64,000 nucleotides of DNA from NCBI GenBank assembly GCA_038503075.1, contig JBCAML010000004.1, positions 889,149-953,148 of the forward strand, read 5' to 3'. Position numbers and translations under genes: made by a program. Origin of the DNA: Gyromitra esculenta (lineage: Eukaryota > Ascomycota > Pezizomycetes > Pezizales > Discinaceae). The notes beneath the pieces were generated by a model that was given only the letters and a program-made list of their open reading frames with translations, made no database searches and was not told the DNA's origin. Positions 45,838 to 56,988 of this stretch are shown here, piece by piece. Each line of letters opens with the position of its first letter. Within the stretch, counting starts at the first letter, position 1.

Positions 45838-46846
45838 TTTGTGTTTATTGAGAAAGAGGTATATGTTTTATGAGCGGTAGGTGGTAGTTTAAGGGGAGTT
45901 TGTATATACTGCTTCGAGTATGGAACTGGAGGTTGACAACACGAAACAAACAGAGGAGTCTCTCTGAGCTCTTTATACCCATCTTTAACATCCTCACGAC
46001 TAAAAAAAAACATCCCCCAGTTCCGGTGTTTACACTCTTCAACGGAGATAAAAGAACCATCGCGAGAATAAACCAACCCCCGAGACCCCTCAGGATCAAC
46101 TGCCCAGGAGGTTTCAGGCTTCTTTTCAACCATGACAATCGCTGTACTTCCGCTGGTTGATGGATGTGTCACGGAGTTTCCGGACTTAACAGTACTATCC
46201 GTACGATAGAAGTTCAACTTCACGACAATCATGCGAATAACAGAAGGATACACTCTTATGCTAAAGGGGATACCGGTCTTCAGGTGTAGAATCTTCCACT
46301 CCTCTCGTCAATAGCCCCCTGGAAGCGAGTTCAAGCTTTTTAGGCTCTAATGTACCTCCATACACATTTAGTCTTATTCCCGGGAGTCGGCCGAGAGTTT
46401 TCTGGCTTTTTCGCTAGGCTCCCTAAAACGATCTGCATTCGGAACTCGATATCCTGGGATATATCCAAGGATAGGTGCAAGTAATGTGCATTATAGAAAT
46501 GTTACCGACGCTATCTGCTAGGGTTCACGAATCATGCTGTGGGGCTAGGAGTGTATAGTTCTTCTTTACTACCTCGTATAGCGAGGGGGTAAGTCTGTTT
46601 TGAAGTTTCGGTGGTGGTGATTCACCGGCAAGAAGTACTCCATGCGTAACCACTACCTCTCGTGTCCCGCGAGAAAAATTGCCACAGGATATCCAAATCA
46701 AGAAAACGGGAACTTATATTAATTATCACGTCCACAAACAAGAAAGAAGAAAAACACCAGTACTAAGACCAAACTACATCATCTCAAGAAACCACCTCCA
46801 GCCAAAACACCACAGTACTCCAGAGTCACAATACCCCAACCATCCC
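45838..46846. other. Intergenic
   Basis: Promoter side of the aldo/keto reductase. No gene recognised; the frames near 45834-46253 are shadows of non-coding DNA. Confidence 0.5.
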
Positions 46847-47612
46847 TCACACCCCTCCCTCAAAAAGTGAAAAGTCTTCATCGTCCGTAACAGTCTCCGG
46901 AGCTGACAACTCATTAAACCCACTCTCACCTTCACTCACCCTCCCTTGCCCAAAAACCTCCAAAATACTCGCAGGAGTCCCCGCCTGCAACACCGCCTCT
47001 TCATACCTCCATCTCTCCCCATGATTCAACAATCCAAACTCACTCGGCCCCTCCTCCTCCACCACCGCTCCGTCCGGCACCGGCGAGCCCGCAGACCGCT
47101 CCTCAGCGTAGTGAATAACCGCTTCAGTAACGCTGAGCTGTCCAAGATGGTTCCCTAAAATCTCCTTCATTTTCCGGACTTCTTTCAGAAGAAGGTTCGT
47201 AGATGCACTGCCGTACCATGCTAGACACGGAGGTCGATTTTCGATGAACGTGGACCAGGTGGCTTGGTGGATTATGGCGCCGAGATTGGTGGTTAGGATT
47301 ATGGGGGTGGCGGGGTGGGATTCGTGGAGGAGCTCGGTCCAGTAGATTTTGACCGCTTCGCAGGTTTTCTGGTAATAGTAAATTTTTAGGGATGGGTGAG
47401 AAGAGATTGTGGAGGGGATAGGAGGAGGGAAGGAAGGATCTTACAGTGTAGCTGTGGAATTCAGGGTAACATAGTTGGAGATGGTAAGTTCCTTGTTTAT
47501 GCGTCATGTAGACGTGGAGAGGACGGTCGTCGAATAGTGAGTAGTATACTGGGGACTGGATGTCGGGGAGGATGTCTAACATGCTGGCACCAGAATTCAT
47601 AAAAGTAGCCAT
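46847..47612 (-). CDS. Hypothetical protein (229 residues)
   Basis: Exons 47612-47445 and 47368-46847 join in phase 0 (FHSYT|KTCEAVKIYW). The protein starts MATFMNSGASMLDILPDIQ, has a mixed alpha/beta middle (YYSLFDDRPLHVYMTHKQG, PIILTTNLGAIIHQATWSTF) and an acidic C-terminal tail (TVTDDEDFSLFEGGV). No signal peptide or membrane span. I do not recognise the family. Confidence 0.65.
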
Positions 47613-48371
47613 GGTATCGAGATATTAGAGTTACGTATACGGCAGCCGTACTCCGGAATTACAAACAGCAAGGAAGCTACCACCACCAGTCTATAAAGTA
47701 AAAAGCGGTGTAAAGAAGGATAGTAGTGGATCTTAGCAGTGCTTAATAGTGGAAGTAAGATATGAAACTAGAAAGGAAACAGCTAGGAAACAGCGTGTGT
47801 TTATAGGGTTTGAGGTATCATTCAATTAAATTTGCTACACAAAATACGTTGCACGTATCTGGTAACCGTAATTTTTTTTTTTTTTTTTTGTTTAGAGAGT
47901 TGTGATTGGAAAACCGATTCGCCGGTTTCGCCAAAAACAAAATGGGTATCACAGAATATAGAACAAGAAAGCTAACTACTTAGAAATGGTGAGAGCACCA
48001 TTAGAAAATATAATACAAGAAAAGACAAAGAGATAGAATAGTAAAGCCGTCAGAACACCTAAAACATAAGCCTATCGCTACAAATCAGCATCCAACCAAC
48101 TCCACTCAAAACCAGGGATACTTGGTGTACGCACATTTCGCCCGACGAATATCATAGTTTACATATTTTGTTAGGACTGATAGGCTGCGAGGTCTGTCCC
48201 CACTTTCATAGAAATACTAAGGAAATATGTAGTTTTCTGTTACACGAATCCAAGATTAGCATGATCACGGGATCATGGCCACTCACTCGGCGTACCGGGG
48301 ATTCTGGGATACATACTTGGCGTCGAACATCAAGCAATCCCCCCTACAGCCATATATGGCACACACGACAA
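47613..48371. other. Intergenic
   Basis: Promoter of the preceding minus-strand gene; a run of about 18 T at 47872-47889. No gene seen. Confidence 0.5.
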
Positions 48372-49409
48372 CTAGTAATGCACAACCACCACCCTACGTG
48401 GGCTCTCGCAGCGCCCAATGACTTGAATAGTCGGTCTTGATTCCGGCCGCATTGCAACCTGCGCAAGACTAATCCTCCCAGTATCGGTACTCATGATGCT
48501 GATTCCACTGATCTGGCTCGAGCACGAGAGCCGTTTTCTCCGTTCATCATAGCCGTCGAAATGTCGATCAAACGCTTCGTTATGGTAATAATCTATCGTC
48601 GATACTTCCTCAGTCGCAAAACTGCTTAGGGTTTCTGCACAATCGGTAAACGGCAAGGACGATGTCGGACTGGGCTCGCTGGGCTCGCTGGTATCTGATC
48701 CTATAATCGTCCGAACACATCCGTCTTCATATCCGCCTGGCCAGCTGAGTGTCATGGGTGGTAGTGATAGGGTTAGGGTTGGATATTCTCCATAGACTGG
48801 GGCTGAGATGGTAAGTTTTGTTTCTGAACCGCCCTTCCTTAGGGCCCTTGCTGATCGAAAACTGCACTTTCGAGGAGATGTGGGAGGGGCAGGAGCAACG
48901 GGTGTAGCTTTTTCATTTTTCAACTCTGGGAAGAGATACTGTTGGGTGTCTTTGGTAACATAACGTAGGGCACGTTCAGCCCGCGATAGGCTCCGCTGGG
49001 ATGATCGACCTCCCGGACTCACGGCAGGCTCTGGCACAATGGTGGTACGACCACCGAAGAAGCTGAAACGAGACGATGCCGTGTCGTGATCTCGTCGAAG
49101 CTCTTTCTCTCGCGCGAGATCAGAATAAGTCGGCGTGTGCGGTCCAACTTGACTCAAATCCCTCTCCAGATTCAGCGTCGAAACCCGAGCGTTTTCCAGA
49201 TCCTCGGTACCCTGGATCCCTAACCCTTCGCCGCCTGGCCGTTCCTTCCGTCTCCAGGGCGTACAGTCCCCTATCCACCGCCGTACCTGCGTATTCTTCC
49301 AGCAAAAGACCATCCCGATAACCACTAAGACTAGTAACACAAAGGAGAAGATGCCGAGTGTGATGTAGAGGGTTTCTTTATGATCACTGTTCCGAGGTTC
49401 AAGTTGCAT
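48372..49409 (-). CDS. Hypothetical single-pass membrane protein with long cytosolic tail
   Basis: A single exon of 345 residues. An in-frame stop lies immediately before the ATG at 49409, which fixes the start. One transmembrane helix at about 13-36 (LYITLGIFSFVLLVLVVIGM) is followed by a basic RRWIGDCTPWRRKER. The rest is a Ser/Thr/Pro-rich, probably disordered tail, with possible phosphosites (SSQRSLSRAERALR, SDTSEPSEPSPTSS). Lacking a signal peptide, the helix likely acts as a signal anchor. No known family. Confidence 0.65.
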   Translation of the reverse strand: MQLEPRNSDHKETLYITLGIFSFVLLVLVVIGMVFCWKNTQVRRWIGDCTPWRRKERPGGEGLGIQGTEDLENARVSTLNLERDLSQVGPHTPTYSDLAREKELRRDHDTASSRFSFFGGRTTIVPEPAVSPGGRSSQRSLSRAERALRYVTKDTQQYLFPELKNEKATPVAPAPPTSPRKCSFRSARALRKGGSETKLTISAPVYGEYPTLTLSLPPMTLSWPGGYEDGCVRTIIGSDTSEPSEPSPTSSLPFTDCAETLSSFATEEVSTIDYYHNEAFDRHFDGYDERRKRLSCSSQISGISIMSTDTGRISLAQVAMRPESRPTIQVIGRCESPRRVVVVHY

Positions 49410-50669
49410 TCACCGTTGCTTCTGGAAGGTAAGTAGAAAAAGAGCGACCGGTAATTAATTATTTTTCAGCGGTTGGAGATAAGAAAAGATGAACGGTTTT
49501 TTTGACGACCACATCGCTTCCCACGGATGGAAAACAGGGCCCCAGGTGAAGATAGGGTAGAGAAGGGTCAGTTTTGTAAAAAATGGGAATCCCTTCTGTA
49601 TCCGTTCGAAAAGTAAGCAGGTATGCAAACGCATATTTTTTTTGCTTTCCGTTCGGGCAACCTGACTCGGGTTGGGGGAGGGCTCGGGATAAACTTGCGT
49701 GGCTACGTGGGACTGGTTGCGGATTGTTTTTTCTGGGCTGTAAGTTGATTGGCAAGCGGACTGGTTCAACCCCGATTCTCATATGTGCAGGGCCAAAAGG
49801 ATCGATGGCTTTAAACTTGTCCGTTCGTGTGCATTCCACCTCCCACGTATCTTCCATGTATGTTACAAACTAACTATACACCGCTTTAATAGGTTGAAAA
49901 CATGAAGAACCCCGATCCCAAGAAAGTAAGATATTACTTGGCGTCGTCAGTGGGATCATAACCGGATTATGATATGTTGATCTGCGTACTACTACTCTTC
50001 GATAATGCTCGTAAATAGCCGTTCTCACTTCCTGATTCCTGAGCAAATGTTTGCCTAGATAGGCGTATTACTACATTACTAATAGAAGCGTGGGACTGCG
50101 GTCGTTAGGTGGCGATACTGTGTGCCAAGAAATAATACCCTACAAGACAAATAAAACCCCTGTACTAAAAACTACTATTTACTACCTCTTCCGGTACCTG
50201 AGGCTTTACAACCCGTCTACATCGAGGTTCCAGTAGCCAAACTAGCTCAGGTTTCGGAATAGATACTGTTATTAGAACCCACCCATCGATAATTAGCCAA
50301 AGAGCTGCTTTATTTGTAATCCTGGACCTCAACGTGGACACAGTCTCTCGAAATAAACACGACCACGGCGGAAGTTAATGGGTAGAGTCACGTCTCTATT
50401 AGCCACTTGCAGCGATCATATATCCAGAAAAAAGATGTGTGCTCAAGCTCGTCATCAGCTGTCAAACGATCTGAAACCCCTTCTTTCGTAATCCTACAGC
50501 GAAACATCTTTCTTTCCCCCCTGCGCCTATCTATACCAGTACCTAGAACTTATAAACGAGGGTAACGAGTGTTCCTTGTTATGATGGAAAGGCTGACGAG
50601 AGAACCAATTGGTAGATATAACAGAACCTGTCATGATTTCTTCCTTCTTCCTTCAAACCTTACCATCTT

Positions 50670-50838
50670 TCCAGCGCATCTTGGAGATTACGGGGGAGGT
50701 GGACGAGAAACCCAGATTTCGCTGCATATCTCTTAATTTGAACGAAGTTAGCGAGCACTCCCCCCAATCGGGACCTGTAACAGAAATCACTCACGACCAG
50801 AACCTCATCCCTAGCGCACTCCAGCGCATCTTGGAGAT
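50670..50838 (+). repeat. Direct repeat with 150-bp spacing
   Basis: TCCAGCGCATCTTGGAGAT occurs at 50670-50688 and 50820-50838, in the same reading frame, giving QRILEITG twice 50 residues apart. Possibly a relic of a repeat-containing gene. Confidence 0.55.
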
Positions 50839-51884
50839 CACAGGGGTAACTCGATTTTCGTTCAAAGTCAGTAGTAGAATAAGTCTAGAATAGTCTCAGT
50901 TTCTTATGAACCGAAAGGGTGTTCTTGACGCCCCGTGACAGGTGTCCTCCGGTCAAGCTTTTACAGCGAACCGCAAAAAGCAAATGGCAGGTGCACACAT
51001 CCTGTCAAGAAGGCAGCCTGCAACTAACCTTCCAGATACTCTCTTTTCACGAGAATCGCTGCATAATAGCACTGGCTAATCGCCGAATGTAGCAGCGAGA
51101 GAGAGAAAAAAACCTGATTTTCGGTTCGACAACGATAGCGCTGTGTCTTATTCACACACAACCAGAAAAGCAGACTTACCACTTCACTCTCTTTCGGACA
51201 ACAGCTCACTGTATCCTGCTCAATCATGCTATCTCAACAACGACACTTCTGGATCCAGTGTTCGGTTGCAGCTCACAAAAACCCAGAGAGAGAGAGATAG
51301 CGAAAGAAGAAAAGAATATTGGTCCTCCCCCTGAAAAAAGGTTATCAACAAGCTTAAGCATCACCACTTGCCATTCCTCTCGCCACGTACACGAATCTCC
51401 ATTCATTCTGTCCCCTCTCCCTCCTTCGTCTCAAGCACCTTCGTGTATGTAGGTACCGCACGAGATAGCCCGGGCGCAGAGTAGAGTAGAGTAGCAGCCC
51501 CTGACAGATAGGGACATCGCGCGCCCACTACGGAAATCTGTCTCGAGATGAGCCTGCCTACCCCAAAAAGTGAAAAGTATTCTGAGGTTCCCCCACAGAA
51601 AAAAAGAAAAAGAAAAGAAAAGGGCACGCATTTGGGAAGCGAAGCTAGGTGACTTTCTGAAACCTTAATACCCCGCTCGGTAAAATAATATTCTTGTTCC
51701 TGCATATTTTGCGGGACGTTCTGGTTTCTAACTTTATCGGTTTTTTTTTTTCTCAGCTGCTTGTGACATTTTATAGGCGAGCGCGTGGGACTCGCGTGTA
51801 ATTCGTCAAGATTCACCAACAGCCGCAACCTTTCTCCTCCCTCTCCCAATTTGGTTTATATTAGAAGAAATAAAGGGTAACCAA

Positions 51885-51915
51885 GTTTTTTTGTTTTGTT
51901 TTGTTTTGTTTTGTT
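51885..51915 (+). repeat. TTTTG microsatellite
   Basis: Tandem (TTTTG) units, about five, in an intergenic AT-rich stretch. Confidence 0.85.
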
Positions 51916-52697
51916 GGCTGGCTAATTGTTTTTGACTGGTTTGACTGGTTTGGTTACAACTGGGGAATGGTTGGTATATGTTTCACGGGAATAATTATTG
52001 GATTTTACCAATCTGGTCTGTGAATGGTTGCTGGAAACAGATTTCATCCTTATTTGGAAATCACGTTTTTTTTTGTTTTTTTAATAAAAAAATAAAAAAA
52101 AGGAATAATATCCAGGGGCGATTTTTTCCTCCAAATAACTGAAATATGGAAACCCGATTTGAGAATATGCATGTACCTGGTTGAAGTAGGTTAAAAAGGA
52201 CTACTAACGAAGCGGAAGATATCTGCTTTACCAAGCTAATCCTACTCCTCCTACTAGTAGGCATACTTAATTTGACAAAACACTCACTACACTCACTTTA
52301 TTTCACTAGGCAGGCATCCATTCCACAAACAGAAACCAAAGATCTAGGTGGAAGATTATGATAGATTTCATTTCATATCTCCAAATCCAAGCCAATCCAC
52401 CTCAAAAGACAAAACTCCTCACCGTACAGCACCGGAAGAAAAAAAAAAGGTAAAGGTAAAGGGAAAAAAAAAGATCGCTGCCATTACATGAACCCGTTTT
52501 CTCGGCCGAGGGAGAGGGGGGGAAAGTATAATATTCCCCTCCCGCCATATCTTGCACCCTAGGGTGGGTGGATGATGGGGTGCGAAAAAAAAAAGGCCTC
52601 CACTTCCTACTAACCCACTTCAACCCCTACATGAGAATATTCACAGCATAAGAAATATCAACCAATTCTTCTTCATTTTCTACGAGACGCTAGCTTT

Positions 52698-54019
52698 CTA
52701 ATACCCCCCTCTATAGTTCGCTGAATCCATCTCGTATACCATTCCCTGTGTCGGTGGTGGCGGTGGTGGCGGCGGCGGAGGTTGACCGCCCATATGCCCA
52801 TGTCCACCAGTTGTCTGCGGGGTGATCATACTAGTGTGTGCAGTGTGTGCAGTGTGTGCACTCATCTCGCTGACGCTTCCGCCCATGGTGCTAACGGGGG
52901 CGGGAGAATACGGTGGTGCGGGTGGAGGCGAGTTATATCGTTGTGCACCAGCAGGAGCCTGATGATGTTGTTGTGCAGATTCGCCGCTCGCCTCGACAAT
53001 CCCCGCTACTGGGAGTGCTGGTGATGTGTATGGGGCTCCATTCTGATACTGGCCGTATTGATGTCCTTGTGGTGGTGGTCCGGGGGGTTTCTGGTCTGCT
53101 GGCATCTCGATGGTATTCGCAGGCGCGGGTGTGGGTGGGTTAAAACCGTAGGGTGGCTTGCCCGCATAGGCGTCGAATGGAGATGGGGAGTAAGGAGCTG
53201 GGGGCGGCTGCATCGGCGCAGGGGTTGGTGCCTGGGGTGGAGGTTGGAACATGAGGGGTTGCTGGACCGCTGCTGCAACAGCCGCTGCGGCCTTCCTCTT
53301 CCTGCTACGGCGGATGAGGATGAAGCAAACGACTACAATGACGATAACGGCAACAACTCCAACGACGATACCAATAATCATCCCAATATTTGTCTTCTTC
53401 TTCCCCTTAGTGGAAGATCCAGAAGAGGAGCCCACGTTGAGGGTATTGGTATTGGTGTTGGAGTTGGAACTCGATGTATCAAAACCGGTACCAGTATTGG
53501 TGCTGCCGTAAACATCTGTTGCTGTTGCGTGGGCAGTCGTGCCCGTGACCCCCAAGATACTGTTGTACATACTGCTGTATTCAGCCATTATCGACTGATA
53601 ATCAGCACCAGAGTACTGGTTCATGATCGACGAAAGTGCAGAATTATAGTCCGTACTGTTATTATTTTCATTAGCCCGATATCCCAAACACGAAAACATG
53701 AGATAAAGACTTACGTGGGGTTATAACAGAGACCGCTGCCAATACAGTACGCCCCATTTTCACAGCAGTAGCCGTCGCCACATGAGTAGTAGTTGGTATA
53801 TGGGCAGGTAAAACGTTTGTCCAGCAATGCGCCAGGAGTCGCAACCCGCCGCCTAAGCTCATCTACTTGTAGGGCTGTAGGTTTAGGAGCAGCAACGGAA
53901 TCAGAAACCACAGTCGATGCCTGTGTATGTTGTGGTGTAGAAACCGAATATTGCACATTTGGAGCAGCAAAAGCTGGAGCGAGCACGGCAAGGGCCGCGA
54001 GGAGTATCAGAGAGTACAT
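52698..54019 (-). CDS. Cell-surface type I membrane protein with Cys-rich ectodomain and Pro-rich tail
   Basis: Exons 54019-53715 and 53655-52698 (59-nt intron, phase 2) encode 420 residues. A signal peptide (MYSLILLAALAVLAPAFA) leads to a short ectodomain with a six-cysteine motif near residues 73-98 (CPYTNYYSCGDGYCCENG ... YCIG, LCYN). A Ser/Thr/Asn-rich stretch follows, then one transmembrane helix (IGMIIGIVVGVVAVIVIVVV) with RRSRKRK inside. The cytosolic tail is rich in Pro, Gln and Gly and has a run of ten prolines near the end. The layout resembles fungal wall-sensor or mid2-like proteins, but no specific family is proven. Confidence 0.75.
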
Positions 54020-56243
54020 GACGTTGATGTACTCTCCTATGTCAATGTCAGTAGGTTAGGCCAGATAATATCTATTTTGTTTTGTGCTTCTGTGTTTCGA
54101 GGCGTTTGCTTCTCTGGAGGCTGCACCAGGGAGACGTCCAGACAAACAAAATTAATTTTTCAGAGAAAGAACCATGAGGAGGAGTAGGAGCACGAAGCAG
54201 CAGGGTGTCGTTATTATGAGTGAGTTGGACAGCAGTAGTACAGCGGAAGAGGAAAGGGGAACTAAAACATGTTTGTTATCTGGGCTCCTCCTCCCCGTGG
54301 TTATATAATTCTTCCACAAGAGGGGATAGTATTTCCCGTTTATGCGTCGAGACCCATCCACCAGTTTCGGTGTCGTACTTGGGTCACAGCTGGCCAACCA
54401 GAGGGCCCAGTGGCTGGCGAAAGACCTGAAGCAGGGAGGGATTCGTGTGCGACCAGACTAAATTTGCACACTGGGAAGGGTCGTTCCACCTGTTGCCAGC
54501 CGTTCAGTCCCACGTTACACAGATGGTGGATATTGTGCAATTGAGAAATGGGACCTGAAAGAAAAGTCCAAAAGCCACCAACTGCAATCACGAAAGCGAA
54601 TCGCTCGACCTGATACATAGCGTTCAGGAAGCGCTACGGCTGACCTGAAAGCTTGTTTATCGTGGCTTTCCCCTCTCTACAGCAGATGTTTGGAGGCCAA
54701 ACGGCACCCAGAAGTCCTACCCTGCTACCTTGAGAATCCGCCGCCTATGCTTTACATAGAATGCTCCCTTCCCCAGGATACCCCAAACTTCCTGCTTCAA
54801 ATACCAGCGCATCCCAGGCGCGGGCTCCGGAAACATCGACTCCCCGCTGTCCGCACCAGCACGTGTGGCCTTGGGTGATGCCAGAATCAGCCTCACAGGC
54901 TCAATTCGATCCTAGGACTCGCTAAATGTAACCGAATCAACACTAGGCCGCGTCTTTGATTTTTTACCCCCTTTCTGGAAGGTGCGAGGCCAAGCACATC
55001 ATATCGGAACGATATGCCCTGGGTCCCTGGGCTTTTGGCTGGGTTCGCGGGAAGCGATCCTTGCGTGAGCTCCACTTGAGCCTCATTCTAGCGAAGTGCT
55101 CCGCCGTCCATGGCTACGCCGGTTTCTCCGCACTGCCACGATGGCTCTAGCAAGGAAGAACCGCTCTCTATCGAATGCTCCTTTAGGTACTTCGATACAT
55201 CAGCGATTAGGCAATACCTCTATCTAATAACTGTTAGCAAATACTATCTGCGCGTACCTTCACTGACGGGTGAACAGTTACAGTTAGTTAGTCGATGGGT
55301 CAAACCTCTAGGCAGCCGCCTCGGATCGTGCGTGCGTGTGCTTTTAAACAGAGGACAGGCTGGACTACACCCGGATACACGGCTAGCGCGTGGCCCTTGG
55401 ATCAAAAAAAAATACCTCCATCATCCACCCAACCTGGGCCAAGAGATAGAAAGTGGAAATTTGATATCAGAAAGCCTTTTGAAGAGAACTGTTTCTGGGA
55501 TAATACCACGGTAGACTTCTCGAACTTCGCCTGCTTGCCCAATAGTTAAATTGCTGTGTGAAGCCACGATTCTCTGCCGTAATTCCAGTTCTTAAAATAC
55601 AATCCGGGAACGTCATGTGCCATCATATGCCTCAACGGCGCAACGGTACAATGATGCATTCAAATACTGGTGTCTGTGGTAATGCTTGTATGTATTCGTG
55701 CCTATCAGTGACTCTAGTTCACGCATTATCACTCGGTGGTCTCAGACGTGGAGTATTTGCCAGGGCCTGGGGTCTGTGTATTCAGGACGAGCTTGGTCAT
55801 TGACAGCCACTCGATATCCCGGTGCTGGATCTCGATGCGATAATTCAGATCGAGGAAACGGTCATAATCTAGGGTTTCAAAATGAAATAAATCACCGAAA
55901 GGCTAAGACTCTATAAACCCTTCGCATCTATTGACCAAAAAAGAAAAACAAATCAAGAAATGGTATAAAACCGTGTACCTGAATGCACCAAAACAAAAGG
56001 ATCAACAACCGCACAATAAGCAATACCCCTTTGAAGGAAGAAGAAGAAAAGCAAAGAACAAAAGGGAAAGGGAAGAAACAGCCAGCCTCTAATATAATAG
56101 GTAACTGTGGGAGATTTACGCAATCTTGTAATTACAACCAATTCAGAGGTAGCCCCTCGCGCCATACTAACCCCGTGTCTCGGTTCGCGCGTCACCAAGG
56201 TTGGCTTCTCGAAGAGCCAGTCCATCTCTATCATACTTAAAGC
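54020..56243. other. Intergenic
   Basis: About 2.2 kb. Promoter of the surface-protein gene on the left. Several short frames (54690-54878, 55110-55514, 55558-55803) lack recognisable features; I do not support them as genes. Confidence 0.5.
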
Positions 56244-56988
56244 TCACCACCCGCTAGAACGCTCATGCTTCAAGCAATGCAGATCATCGTCGCTATGTTT
56301 AGGCGTCAAGTGATCCGCCCCTAGGTACTCGAACAACCGCCACATCTTTCTATTCCGTGCATCCTGACGACTTTTCCGCTGGTCACTGCTGGCGCTGCTC
56401 TCGCTATTAAGACCGTAGGCAACAAGGATGCGGTCAATGACGCTAACTGTTGGTATTGTGAGTATGAGAGTAGCCCCCAGATAGGGGAGAAAAACTTACT
56501 ATCCATAGCTTTAAAGTCATCAACTGTCTTCGGAAGATGGAATTCCTTCGGGAACGTCCCGTCATGTTTCACCTTTGGGTGTACTTGACTCCATATAGTT
56601 TTCGCACTAATGCTCCTATTAACCTTATCGATTTTACGGTGATTGCTACAAGGCACTGCCATTAGGTACCAAAGCACAATAGAGAAACACCATCATCAGC
56701 GTCAATATACCTCCGAATATACTCCCTCAACGCGCCAGAACCAGATTCGAGCTCCCTTCCTCCGGCACCATGCATCCATGCCCCTTCTCTACACGAACAC
56801 GGCTCGTATGCGTGATGCATATTACCCCCCGACGTGACGCTCCCATAACCGTGGGCGCCACCCCCGGAAGCACTGTGCCTGAGGGTTTCTTCGACTACGT
56901 CGTGGACGGTTAGTCTGCCATCTGTGTAGCCGTTGCCGCTTCTGGAGTAGGATGTTCTATCCTCGTAGTTGCCAAAATTGCCGGACAT
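56244..56988 (-). CDS. Hypothetical small protein, three exons
   Basis: Exons 56988-56691, 56655-56500 and 56446-56244 give about 218 residues. The N-terminus is Gly/Ser/Tyr-rich (MSGNFGNYEDRTSYSRSG) with a short helical VHDVVEETLRH and a CSCREGAW segment. The second exon reads VNRSISAKTIWSQVHPKVK and FPKEFHLPKTVDDFKAMD; the third has ISVIDRILVAYGLN and MWRLFEYLGADHLTPKH. No domain recognised. The first intron would be only 35 nt; the alternative acceptor downstream breaks the frame. Confidence 0.5.

Larger units (their letters stand above)
49410..52697. other. Long intergenic region
   Basis: About 3.3 kb with no supported gene. It holds a TTTTG microsatellite (51885-51915), poly-A/T tracts at 52066-52100 and 52438-52472, and a 19-bp exact repeat TCCAGCGCATCTTGGAGAT at 50670 and 50820. 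Frames such as 50609-50893 are uncertain. Confidence 0.5.
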
